This document shows, in pieces, positions 33,667 through 46,327 of a DNA stretch of 64,000 nucleotides; the first letter of the stretch is position 1; every line of letters starts with the position of its first letter. This DNA is from Ktedonobacter racemifer DSM 44963 (GTDB lineage Bacteria > Chloroflexota > Ktedonobacteria > Ktedonobacterales > Ktedonobacteraceae). Location of the stretch: the NCBI RefSeq assembly GCF_000178855.1, contig NZ_ADVG01000004.1, forward strand, positions 992,001-1,056,000, in the 5' to 3' direction. Both the position numbers and the translations under genes were made by a program. The notes under the pieces are model-generated. The model had not been told where the DNA came from. It was given only the letters and a program-made list of their open reading frames with translations, and did not search any database.

Positions 33667-33717
33667 ACGAGCGTTGCAAGCAAACTCTTCTCATCGTCAA
33701 CTTTGCGCGTGTTTGAT

Positions 33718-33774
33718 AAAAGAAGAGCCGGTAATTATTTGAGCGAAGCTTAAATAATTACCGGCTCTTCTTTT
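33718..33774. terminator. Bidirectional terminator between the exporter and the rRNA operon
   Basis: Arms 33718..33740 and 33752..33774 pair perfectly over 23 bp and end in A/T runs on both sides (AAAAG and CTTTT). It can stop the polyketide operon from one side and the rRNA operon from the other. Confidence 0.85.
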
Positions 33775-33788
33775 ATGTCTGTTACCTG

Positions 33789-33819
33789 CCAAAGAAGTAT
33801 TCCCTCAATTTTGCTGAGC
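33789..33819 (-). other. 3' arm of the pre-23S processing stem
   Basis: These 31 bases are complementary, with one mismatch, to 37034..37064, on the other side of the 23S gene. In bacterial precursor rRNA such flanking arms form the long duplex cut by RNase III. Confidence 0.75.
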
Positions 33820-33941
33820 CACGCTGGCCCGCTCATGCTCCCCGTGCCGCCAAGCCCTCTCGCTCGTGCTCAGGTCCGATCAAAGACCGCTCTCACACAC
33901 AACAGGAGACGCACACCACTCATGAAGAAACACACTGGGAA

Positions 33942-36915
<2,974 letters not shown>

Positions 36916-37033
36916 TCTGCTTCTTCTTGTTGGTCTGTTACCCTTGTTGTATGGGATCTCGGTCTTCTTTCTTCACTGTCACGAGCTGAACATGACTTCC
37001 GTCACGGTTGAACACTTGCATGCCAACGTGCTC

Positions 37034-37064
37034 GCTCAGCAAAATTGAAGGAATACTTCTTTGG
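37034..37064 (-). other. 5' arm of the pre-23S processing stem, in the 16S-23S spacer
   Basis: Pairs with 33789..33819. The spacer (about 36916..37204) contains no tRNA gene that I can recognise. Confidence 0.75.
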
Positions 37065-37202
37065 TTGTTCAGGTACTATGCGGGTCTCGGTACTGGTCAA
37101 AACCAGCGGCCGAACCGCTGAAGAGTGGAAGCAGGGGACAACGGACAGGTCGTTCCTGTTCGACCTGAGAGTGCAGTGCTACAGTGAGCACTGATGACTC
37201 CC

Positions 37203-38686
<1,484 letters not shown>

Positions 38687-39006
38687 TGTGAATGTATCTT
38701 CCACACCACTGCTACACAGCGATGTAGTAAGCATTGTAAGTTTGCGTCCAGGCTAGAAGCACGTTGTCGTTACTTCAAATTGCTTGTTCGCAGAATTGAC
38801 AGGAACGGTGTTCTCCGTAAGCAAGACAAGCTTACTCAACGAAGTTCCGTTGTACTTCTGCATTCCACTCTTCAGTTGTTCAGGGTGCTTCTGGTTCGTT
38901 CTTCTTTTGCTTGTTGAACCGCAACCCGGCAAACCCGTGGGCTTGCGCTTGTATTCTTGGTGTCGCTCCGGCGTTCGCGGTGTTCGTGCTCGCCGTTGAC
39001 TGTGTC

Positions 39007-39035
39007 AGTATCGCATATGCTTTGCGCTTTGTCAA
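39007..39035 (-). promoter_or_regulatory. rRNA promoter P2
   Basis: On the minus strand TTGACA (39035..39030), 17 bases, then GATACT (39012..39007). This is a near-consensus sigma-70 type promoter about 320 bases before the 16S gene. The DNA upstream is A-rich (AAAAAGAGG), as in UP elements. About 310 bases of leader follow to 38687, without a gene. Confidence 0.8.
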
Positions 39036-39329
39036 GTACTTTTCCGACCTCTTTTTGAGATGACTGAAAACTCGTTTGCAGTCGCGCAAAACCCAGTCGG
39101 CTCCCCAGCTCGTCCCCAGATGGAGACAGCACAAAACCACGTCCATTCATCATGTGAAGGAACGTGTGATGCAGCGGGGAAAAGTACCCGTGGCGAGCCA
39201 CCTTAGCGTGGCACCTGGGCATCTGTTCACCTGCGCTTCAAAAGCGAGGTACAGACGCCGGGTAAATCGGACAGGAGCACCGATCAGGTCGGTGATTGTC
39301 GCTGTTTACCATGTGTTGGAGCGAAGTGC

Positions 39330-39358
39330 ATTATCCCACAGCTGTGTTGTACTGTCAA
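39330..39358 (-). promoter_or_regulatory. rRNA promoter P1
   Basis: On the minus strand TTGACA (39358..39353), 17 bases, then GATAAT (39335..39330). Together with the site at 39007..39035 it forms a tandem promoter pair 323 bases apart, as found in strongly expressed rRNA operons. Confidence 0.75.
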
Positions 39359-39474
39359 ACAATGCGAGAAATCGGTACTATTGGTAGGCATATTGTTCCG
39401 GACGCAGTATATCGTGGTGCGAACGTGGTTAGCCATCACACTCAAATATAAATATGATAATGTTCTGACTTGCC

Positions 39475-40167
39475 CTAAAGCATGTTAATCGCTCGGGCCG
39501 CTACAATAACGATCAATGACATGGCGATCAGGGCCTGGGCCATCATTAAGGCTTTAATACGGCGCGTCAGGGGCATCGTATCGGTGGGGCTGAGCGCAGT
39601 TGCCGTGGTAAAAGCCACAAAGAGATAATCAAGATAGTGAGGCGCCCAACTGCCATCATTTCCACCTATTTGTTGAGGAAATTGCCAATCAACAGCCTTG
39701 TGACCGGCCTGGTGACGCTTGATAGGCCCTCCTCCATCCACCTCCCAGTACCAGAGTGAGAAAACAAGAATGTTAAACAACCATAGCACAATGGCTGATG
39801 AGAAGAGGGCCTGGGCATGCTTATCCGCTGGTAGAGTCACAATAAGCAACAAGACACCAATAGCCAGGGCCACCGTCACCACTCCCAGCGTAAGTAATGC
39901 CAGCAGGCGGGTCGTGAAATGAGGGAGGCGCCGTCCAAGCAAACGCGCAATGATCACTGGGCATAATGCTACAATCTCAATCGCCAACAAAAGCCAATCA
40001 GGACCCAGGCGCAATTTCGCGGGTAGGAAGAAATAAAGCACACCTAGCACCAGAGAGCCAAGGATTGCGGCCCAGCGGGGGGCTACTACTATACCTTCAG
40101 GCAGATCTCGTCGCGCTGGATCTGTAAGGTCGGGATTTAAGGGTCTGTTCTCTTCAGTCGAGCGCAT
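39475..40167 (-). CDS. DUF1345-family membrane protein
   Basis: Encodes 230 residues with about six hydrophobic helices and the family hallmark YLFVAFTTATALSPTDTMPL near the C-terminus. GGAGGAGAG lies upstream of the ATG. The segment FTTATA-x-SPTD recalls ion-channel pore loops, but the family's function is not established. Confidence 0.8.
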   Translation of the reverse strand: MRSTEENRPLNPDLTDPARRDLPEGIVVAPRWAAILGSLVLGVLYFFLPAKLRLGPDWLLLAIEIVALCPVIIARLLGRRLPHFTTRLLALLTLGVVTVALAIGVLLLIVTLPADKHAQALFSSAIVLWLFNILVFSLWYWEVDGGGPIKRHQAGHKAVDWQFPQQIGGNDGSWAPHYLDYLFVAFTTATALSPTDTMPLTRRIKALMMAQALIAMSLIVIVAARAINML

Positions 40168-40322
40168 AAGCTGTCTCTCCTCCTCAATATAGCGAGTTGC
40201 CTCTCTATTGTATTCCAGTATACGGGCTGTGTGAATATTGTCTACCTCTGTGTGTTACGATTTCGCATCAGCAAGCGTGTACTGCTAATATTTCGACCTT
40301 TACTGATGAAAGGAAAACTGTT

Positions 40323-40655
40323 ATGCATGAACCTATTATCGAGAGTCACTTGCAGCAATACACACAAGCCTGCAACTACTGCCATGCTGTCTGTGAGCAA
40401 ACTTTGCACTATTGCCTCCACAAGGGAGGACGCCTCCTGCAAGGCGATTGTGTACAGGCGCTAATCGACTGCTCGCAAATCTGCCAGCTTACGCAGGATC
40501 TCACGCTACGCCAGTCGCCGCTTCAGGAGCGTGCACGCGATCTCTGTGCTGAGGCTTGCCACCGGTGCACCCAGACCTGTCAGCAGTTCCAGGAAGATGC
40601 CCAGATGCATGCCTGTGCCAACATGTGTCAGCAGTGCGCGACTGCATGCCAGTAA
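40323..40655 (+). CDS. Cys-rich four-helix copper-storage-like protein (DUF326/Csp)
   Basis: Encodes 110 residues from ATG 40323 (AAAGGA upstream), with 15 cysteines spaced along amphipathic helices (CNYCHAVC, CSQIC, CAEACHRCTQTC, CANMCQQCATAC). This matches cytosolic Csp proteins, which store many Cu(I) ions inside a four-helix bundle. No signal peptide is present, so it is cytosolic. It is convergent with the CDF metal-transporter gene, so both may serve metal handling. Confidence 0.85.
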   Translation: MHEPIIESHLQQYTQACNYCHAVCEQTLHYCLHKGGRLLQGDCVQALIDCSQICQLTQDLTLRQSPLQERARDLCAEACHRCTQTCQQFQEDAQMHACANMCQQCATACQ

Positions 40656-40679
40656 ATGCTTCACACAGGCACAATTTCG

Positions 40680-42191
40680 CTAGTTGACGCCCCCATCTTC
40701 TTCGGGAGGCTCCATGTGGAGCGTAATCGTATCTAAGCATGGAAAGCGCTGCCGCAGATCACGCTTGACCTCTTCGGCCTGGATATGTACCTGGCTTACA
40801 GGGGCATGCGCTTGAAAAATCAGGTGGAACGTCAGGTCGAGTTGAGACATATCCTCGAGGGTTATGCCTTCCCGCGCCCGCCCCCCCTCATCCTGAGCGC
40901 AATAGAGGTGAATATCATGCGCCCGTTCCCTACCCACTTTTTCATCTACCCGCTGGCGGATCGCGTCTACCAGTTGAGGATATGTTGCCGTGACCTCATT
41001 GCGCACGGCGACATGGGTCTCTGGCGCTTCTAAATGCGTGGTCACGCGCTGGATCTGTGGTTCAGAGGCGACAATGGTCTGCTCAAAGTGTGACGCCTGA
41101 GCATGGGCCTCCTGCAGTGACAGGTCTGTGGGGACCTCCAGGTCGACATCGGCTTCCAGGCGACTACCCACGGCGCGCAGGTGAATATCATGGATATGCA
41201 CGCCCTGGCTCTCCGCCAGGCGATACAGGCGTTCGGCAATTGTCTCACCTGGCGAACGCATCGGCTCTGCATGCACGACAATATCGGCCTCCGCTTGCTC
41301 AGCCTGCTCATGTACAGCCTGGCTCACCGCATCCTCAACCTGCTCGCTTACCATGTGCGTCTGCTCAAAAGTCAGGGTGCGCGCGACGGCGATGGTGATC
41401 TCGATGAAGTACGTGTTGCCAGCTTGGCGTACGCGTAAGCGACGGATTTCTAGCACCTCAGGTAGAGTTCGCACATGCCCGGTGATCGGCAAAATAAGCG
41501 CGTGCGGAGCCTTGTCCAGCAGGGCATCAAGTGTTTCTTTCGCCAGTTGCACGCTCACCCAGATGACAATAAATGAGACGACCAGGGCGGCTACCGCATC
41601 AGCCTGAGTCAGCCATGCAGGGAGATGCAACGCATTTGCGACAAGCACGATAAACAGGCCAATAATCACTACCGCCGAACTCCAGATATCGGTGCTGAAG
41701 TGTAAGGCATCGGCCTCCAGGGCCTGGCTACCCACTTTGCGGGCTACGCGCAACAGGACGCGTGAGCGTGTGAAATCAACCACAATGGAGATGCCCATCA
41801 CCACAAAAGCCCAGATGCTAATTTCAACATGCCCTTCGTGGTACAGCAAACGACGTACGGCCTCATAAATGATCCAGAGCGCCGTTACGAGCAATAGGAC
41901 CGCCTCTAGAAACGCTGAGAGATTCTCAATCTTTTCATGCCCATAGTGATGCGACTCGTCGGCTGGACGCGAGGCAAAGCGAACGGCGAAAAACGTCATC
42001 AGCGCAGCGATCAAGTCTAGTCCAGAGTGCGCCGCCTCAGCCAGAATGCCCAGGCTACCAGTCAATAAGCCAACGACCAGTTTCAAAGCCGTCAAGCCTA
42101 TGGCTGCTCCTACCGAGGAGAGTGCGACCACATTCTTCTCGCGTTGCATTGCTTGCTTCTGTTTTTGCCGCTCTTGATCCGATACTGTCAC
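40680..42191 (-). CDS. Cation diffusion facilitator with extended C-terminal domain
   Basis: Encodes 503 residues. The CDF membrane domain spans about 22-215, with metal site motifs AEAAHSGLDLIAA and ADALHFSTDIWSS (HxxxD pairs in helices II and V). The C-terminal region (about 225-495) is much longer than the usual ~90 residues and looks like three repeated ferredoxin-like dimerisation modules. It should export zinc or other divalent cations by proton antiport. Translation starts at GTG 42191 after GAGG. Confidence 0.88.
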   Translation of the reverse strand: MTVSDQERQKQKQAMQREKNVVALSSVGAAIGLTALKLVVGLLTGSLGILAEAAHSGLDLIAALMTFFAVRFASRPADESHHYGHEKIENLSAFLEAVLLLVTALWIIYEAVRRLLYHEGHVEISIWAFVVMGISIVVDFTRSRVLLRVARKVGSQALEADALHFSTDIWSSAVVIIGLFIVLVANALHLPAWLTQADAVAALVVSFIVIWVSVQLAKETLDALLDKAPHALILPITGHVRTLPEVLEIRRLRVRQAGNTYFIEITIAVARTLTFEQTHMVSEQVEDAVSQAVHEQAEQAEADIVVHAEPMRSPGETIAERLYRLAESQGVHIHDIHLRAVGSRLEADVDLEVPTDLSLQEAHAQASHFEQTIVASEPQIQRVTTHLEAPETHVAVRNEVTATYPQLVDAIRQRVDEKVGRERAHDIHLYCAQDEGGRAREGITLEDMSQLDLTFHLIFQAHAPVSQVHIQAEEVKRDLRQRFPCLDTITLHMEPPEEDGGVN

Positions 42192-42278
42192 AAATTCCTC
42201 ACAAGCTCATCTTCAGATGCCTGGTTCTGCTATCGCTGACCAGATACTGTCGTAAATTCCTCACAAGCTCATCTTCAG
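42181..42278. repeat. 36-bp direct repeat over the start of the CDF gene
   Basis: Positions 42181..42216 and 42243..42278 match at 34 of 36 bases, 62 bases apart. The first copy carries the ribosome binding site and GTG start of the CDF gene. In the second copy the start position has become ACG, so only one copy can initiate. Confidence 0.75.
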
Positions 42279-42504
42279 GCCCCTATTGGCACCACAGGTG
42301 TGAAAGGGTTCTCGGCCGCCATTGTATCTGATACAGAATATCTATGTCCATAGAAAATGCAAAAATATAATTTTTAGTTTAATAAAAAGAAAGTTTCATA
42401 GCACATGTATTCGCTGGCCAATAGCACCCCAGGCCGTAAAGTATGATATAGTGGCAAAGTATATTGATAAATATCGTTTTTCTTTTCTAGAAAAGAGGTC
42501 CTTC

Positions 42505-44433
42505 GTGGTCAGGGATACCAACAAGCATGAAAGTTTTATTCCGCGCATACCCGTCCAGAGTGAGACCCTCTTTGCCACCTACTTTCCCGCAACACCAGCG
42601 ATCTCACCCGATGGGCGCCAGGTAGCCTATACGCTCTGGTCATTTGAAGGAGAGCAGCAGAAAAGGAGCGGGCGCATCTGGCTGGTTGATACGCAGGGCG
42701 GTGAACCAGTCCCCTTTGGTGGAAACAACAAGAGCGAGTGGGGAGCCAGCTGGTCGCCTGATGGCAAAGAACTGGCCTTCATGGCCCTTGATGGCGAGCC
42801 AGAGCTCCCACAGCTCTTCGTGCGCGCCCTTGATGGGAAGAGCAAAGCCCGGCGTATCTGTAGCATGTCACGAGGATTGGAGGAGCCAATCTGGTCGCCT
42901 GATGGCTCACATATTGGCTTTCTCGCGCGTACTGGTCAAGAGCCTGACAAGGATCCACTGGTCCTGGCGCCCGCATCACATCAGCGTCTCTGGGCCGTTC
43001 ATCGCCACGGCGACACTCCTCGTCCTCTTACTCAGGAGAATATTACGGTCTGGGAGTATGCCTGGTCGCCTGATGGTAAGCACGTGGCTATTTATTATTC
43101 TACTGGCCCAGATGATACCGATTGGTACCGAGGACAGATAGGCATCGTCTCCATACAGGGGGGCGCGGTGCGACAGCTAACCAAACTGGCGCGCCAGGCT
43201 AGTGGCCTTGCCTGGTCGCCTGATGGTACACGTCTGGCGTATATCTCGGGCGAATGGAGCGATCCCTGTCGCGGCGGGGGAGATATCTTTGTCATCAACG
43301 TCGCGGGAGGTGAGGCGCGCAACCTCACGCCGGGCATCGATTGTAGTCCAGGCTGGTGCCGCTGGCTCCCCGAGGGCGAGCAGTTGCTCTATGCAGGCTG
43401 GTATGGAGCCAACGCCCAGCTTGGACTGATCAATGAGCAGGATGGCGCCATTACCCTGCTAGAGCGCGAGAACCGGGAGTGTATCCTTGATCTCAGCATC
43501 GGCTTTCCAGGCGTGAGCGCCGATCTCAAACACCTGGTCTCTGTACGCTCCTCTTCGACTCAGCCCTATGAAGTCTGGCTAGCGGACATTGCTCAGGAGA
43601 CAGCCCAGTTGGCCTGGAGACGTCTGACCCACGTCAATAAGCTCCAGGAAGAGACGCTGGCCCTGTCGCCCAGTCAGGAGATCCGCTATCCCAGCGTCGA
43701 TGGCTGGCTGATCGATGCCATCTATACGCCGCCTCCGCACTGGAGCGGAGATAGTTTGCCCCCTCTCTATGTTGAGGTACATGGCGGTCCATCCTGGGCA
43801 CGCCAACATAGCTGGTCACCCTTCGTGCAATTCCTGGCGGCGGCAGGCTTCGCGATCCTGCAACCTAACATGCGCGGCAGCTGGGGACATGGAGTCACCT
43901 TCGCGGATGCCGTCCTGGGCGATATGGGCGGCAAAGATTTTCAGGATATTCTGCATGGAATCGACTATCTCGTAGAGCAGAAGCTAGTGGATGGCGAACG
44001 CGTCGCCATTGGTGGTTGGAGTAATGGTGGCTTCTTGAGTGGCTGGGCGATTACGCAGGAGCCAAAGCGCTTCAAAGCAGCTCTTATCGGCGCAGCTATC
44101 ATTGATTGGATCGGCATGCATGCAGGCTCAAATATTCCCGATGCCGATACGCGCCTGCTTATGCAGAATCCCCTGGAGAATCCCGAGGCCTATCTGCGGA
44201 ACTCGCCCCTGGCCTTCGCCGGGCGTATTGAGACCCCCTCGCTCATCCTGCATGGCGACGCCGATCCAGCCGTTCCCGTAGCACAAGCCTACGCCTTCTA
44301 CCGCGCCCTACGCGAGCGCGGCGTGCCTGTCGAATGCGTTATCTATCCCCGAGAGGGCCATGGACTAAGCGAGCGCAAGCATATCAAAGACTACTACGAA
44401 CGCCTGCTACACTGGCTGAAGCGCTATGTGTAG
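42505..44433 (+). CDS. Prolyl-oligopeptidase-family serine peptidase (S9)
   Basis: Encodes 642 residues from GTG 42505, which has AAAGAGG seven bases upstream; the frame is open for 61 codons before it but AT-rich and unlike the protein. The N-terminal part is a TolB-like beta-propeller with repeated WSPDG motifs (about residues 75-330). The C-terminal alpha/beta-hydrolase domain has Ser506 in GGWSNGGF, Asp587 in HGDADPAVP and His619 in REGHGL. It is an acylaminoacyl-peptidase-like cytosolic enzyme. The TnpB element's right end lies only ~20 bases after the stop. Confidence 0.92.
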   Translation: MVRDTNKHESFIPRIPVQSETLFATYFPATPAISPDGRQVAYTLWSFEGEQQKRSGRIWLVDTQGGEPVPFGGNNKSEWGASWSPDGKELAFMALDGEPELPQLFVRALDGKSKARRICSMSRGLEEPIWSPDGSHIGFLARTGQEPDKDPLVLAPASHQRLWAVHRHGDTPRPLTQENITVWEYAWSPDGKHVAIYYSTGPDDTDWYRGQIGIVSIQGGAVRQLTKLARQASGLAWSPDGTRLAYISGEWSDPCRGGGDIFVINVAGGEARNLTPGIDCSPGWCRWLPEGEQLLYAGWYGANAQLGLINEQDGAITLLERENRECILDLSIGFPGVSADLKHLVSVRSSSTQPYEVWLADIAQETAQLAWRRLTHVNKLQEETLALSPSQEIRYPSVDGWLIDAIYTPPPHWSGDSLPPLYVEVHGGPSWARQHSWSPFVQFLAAAGFAILQPNMRGSWGHGVTFADAVLGDMGGKDFQDILHGIDYLVEQKLVDGERVAIGGWSNGGFLSGWAITQEPKRFKAALIGAAIIDWIGMHAGSNIPDADTRLLMQNPLENPEAYLRNSPLAFAGRIETPSLILHGDADPAVPVAQAYAFYRALRERGVPVECVIYPREGHGLSERKHIKDYYERLLHWLKRYV

Positions 44434-44451
44434 ACAAGGGAGATAAAGTCA

Positions 44452-46190
44452 GAGCTGAAGCTCCCCGCGCTAAAGCGCTGGGGGTTCCAGGGATTCGTTC
44501 CACGCTTCCAGTCCTTCCCACTGATGCAGGAAAGCTGGCTCTTGTGGTGGTTCCCCTGGACTTTTGGGCAGACGCGCTCCAGCTCTGGGGATGCCAAAGC
44601 TTCGGGGCAAGGACTGCCCCTCTCTCGCGCGTTGTGCTAGACGCTCGTGTGCTGCCCGCAGGCGCGCTTCCGCACCCTCCCAATACGCTTGGTGCCGGAC
44701 ACACGAGGGAGTGGGTTCTGCTGGATCGAGATAGGCGGCAAGGAAGGCCGAATACAGGTCGCGTTGCACCGGTCCTACGCCGCATTCGCAGTGATGCCAG
44801 CGCTGAGAAAGCGGCTTCTTGACCCGTCTGCCACAGCCGTGGCACCATTGGCTCAGCGCCGTTGTGCGTGTGGGAACCTCGACCAGGGTGCCGCCCGTGC
44901 TTGCAACGGTGCGTCTCAGGAGTTCCACAAACATCCCTGGTGCTCGCAGTCCCACACTCTTGCCGAAACGTTTCTGCCATGCTTTGTAGGAGACCTTTTC
45001 GAGGATGATGGTCCTGCCCAGCGCGACCACCTCGTGCACCTTGCGCCCATGTAGGCTCTTGCGGTGCGCCGCCAGCTTGCGCTCTCTGGTCGCCTTGCGT
45101 CGCCGGGTGGCTTGGTAGCGCTTGCTGTTCTTCCAGGGCAGACGCTTCTTCCCCTGTTTCTTAACGCGCCCCTTCTCGTCGTAGTGCTCTGGATTGCCCG
45201 CTCGCCGCTGCCGATCCATCTGCCGCTGCAAACGGCGAATGGCACAGGCCTCAGGAGCCAGTTCCGCGCAGAACACCTGCAAGCTCGCCTCCCCTTGCTG
45301 GGGAACGAGCGCCAGGGTCGAGGGTCCCAGGTCAGCCCCAACGATGCCCTGGCCAATCGTGTGCTTGGGTTTGTGGTGGGGCTTGCCCTCCAGGGCCAAC
45401 TGCACGACGTAGCGAGAGCCCTGTGCATCGGCTCCGGCCGCTCTGGGGCTGCTGGCGGGACGTTGGATGAGGCGGGCGTACTTGATGCGGTGCCTCAAGC
45501 CATGGGTCACCACCTCATCCTTCCAATTGATGAGGGCGGGCATCTGGTCTCCGTTCCAGAGCAGATAGCCGGCGTTGCCTTCAGAGGCGGGCTGCAGGAC
45601 AAAGCGGAGACTGGTATCGTTGCGCTTGTTCTCGATGCTGGAGAGGCCACGTCCTCGGCTCTTGAAACGCAACCGTTTCCCCTTGCCCAGACAGACGCGA
45701 TTGAGAGCACGGTAGGCGCGAGTGGCCAGGGTTTGGGCGAGCACGGCCTCGATGTGTTCGGCAATCCAACCCACGCGCAGCCCCTTGACGGCTTCATGCA
45801 GGGCGGCTTCGGAGAAGCCATGCGCCTTGCGCAAGGCGGAGAAGGCTGCCGCTCGTTCCGCTTTGTGGGTGCGAGGAAGGGCGCGGGCCTCTTGCCAGGC
45901 GGGGTCAGACCGCATGCGGCGCAGGCGCTGTTGTCCTTGGGAGAGGATAGCGTTGTAGAGCTGACGAGCGGCTTCCAGATGAGCGCGCAGGCGGGCGGCT
46001 TGCCCTGCATCAACGGCCAGGGGCAGTTCCAGCAGAAAGGTGGGCGTCGCCGGTCGCTTCTCCTGCTGTTCCTTCTGTTTGTGTTGTCCCTGACACTTCT
46101 TCGGCATTGTGGCCCCTTCTTCGAACATACACGTGATCTCGATCCACTGACGTCTATTGTACCAGAGGAACGGGAAGAACGCAAGTTCTA
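44452..46190 (-). mobile_element. IS605-family TnpB-only element (IS1341-type)
   Basis: The tnpB gene is bounded by a right-end hairpin CCCCGCGC/GCGCTGGGG (44463..44483, next to GAGCT/AGCTC 44452..44463) and a left-end hairpin AGAAC-GCAA-GTTCT (46176..46189). No tnpA gene is present. Exact termini are inferred from hairpin positions, since such elements leave no target duplication. The end of the transcript, including part of tnpB, would form the guide RNA (reRNA) reading into the flanking DNA beside the S9 peptidase gene. Confidence 0.65.
44470..46107 (-). CDS. tnpB: TnpB RNA-guided nuclease
   Basis: Encodes 545 residues from ATG 46107, with AAGAAGGGG upstream. The split RuvC site is intact: Asp259 in VGADLGPSTLAL, Glu370 in TIILEKVSYKAW, Asp450 in VQRDLYSA. 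The zinc ribbon is C422-x2-C425 and C440-x-C442, so the second knuckle is one residue shorter than the usual CxxC. About 95 residues follow the last catalytic Asp, making it longer than typical (~400 residue) TnpB. TnpB cuts DNA guided by reRNA and helps its element persist. Confidence 0.9.
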   Translation of the reverse strand: MPKKCQGQHKQKEQQEKRPATPTFLLELPLAVDAGQAARLRAHLEAARQLYNAILSQGQQRLRRMRSDPAWQEARALPRTHKAERAAAFSALRKAHGFSEAALHEAVKGLRVGWIAEHIEAVLAQTLATRAYRALNRVCLGKGKRLRFKSRGRGLSSIENKRNDTSLRFVLQPASEGNAGYLLWNGDQMPALINWKDEVVTHGLRHRIKYARLIQRPASSPRAAGADAQGSRYVVQLALEGKPHHKPKHTIGQGIVGADLGPSTLALVPQQGEASLQVFCAELAPEACAIRRLQRQMDRQRRAGNPEHYDEKGRVKKQGKKRLPWKNSKRYQATRRRKATRERKLAAHRKSLHGRKVHEVVALGRTIILEKVSYKAWQKRFGKSVGLRAPGMFVELLRRTVASTGGTLVEVPTRTTALSQWCHGCGRRVKKPLSQRWHHCECGVGPVQRDLYSAFLAAYLDPAEPTPSCVRHQAYWEGAEARLRAAHERLAQRAREGQSLPRSFGIPRAGARLPKSPGEPPQEPAFLHQWEGLEAWNESLEPPAL

Positions 46191-46241
46191 GGTATCTGAC
46201 CCTGCTCTCTTTCCTCTCATCCAGCAGAGGCAGCGATTCAT

Positions 46242-46262
46242 CCCCGGCATCAATGACCGGGG
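46242..46262. repeat. CCCCGG/CCGGGG hairpin beside the TnpB left end
   Basis: A perfect 6-bp stem with a 9-base loop, between the TnpB element and the IS. It resembles IS605-type right-end hairpins and may be a remnant of another such element. Confidence 0.35.
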
Positions 46263-46327
46263 CTTTCTCGCCGCGTTCTCTGTAAAGAATATGAGAATAG
46301 AGCATTGGCATCCGCCAGCGCTCTATT

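Noticed and set aside
33775..33941. 5S rRNA after 23S
   Set aside because: The 167 bases lack the conserved CCGAAC/ACTCCCAT-type 5S segments on either strand and include the pre-23S processing arm.
42322..42504. Upstream extension of the S9 peptidase frame
   Set aside because: AT-rich, Lys/Ile-rich residues unlike the protein; GTG 42505 has AAAGAGG correctly spaced.
45064..46191. A 375-codon plus-strand frame opposite tnpB
   Set aside because: It is a high-GC shadow of the TnpB coding frame, with no ribosome binding site and no recognisable motif.
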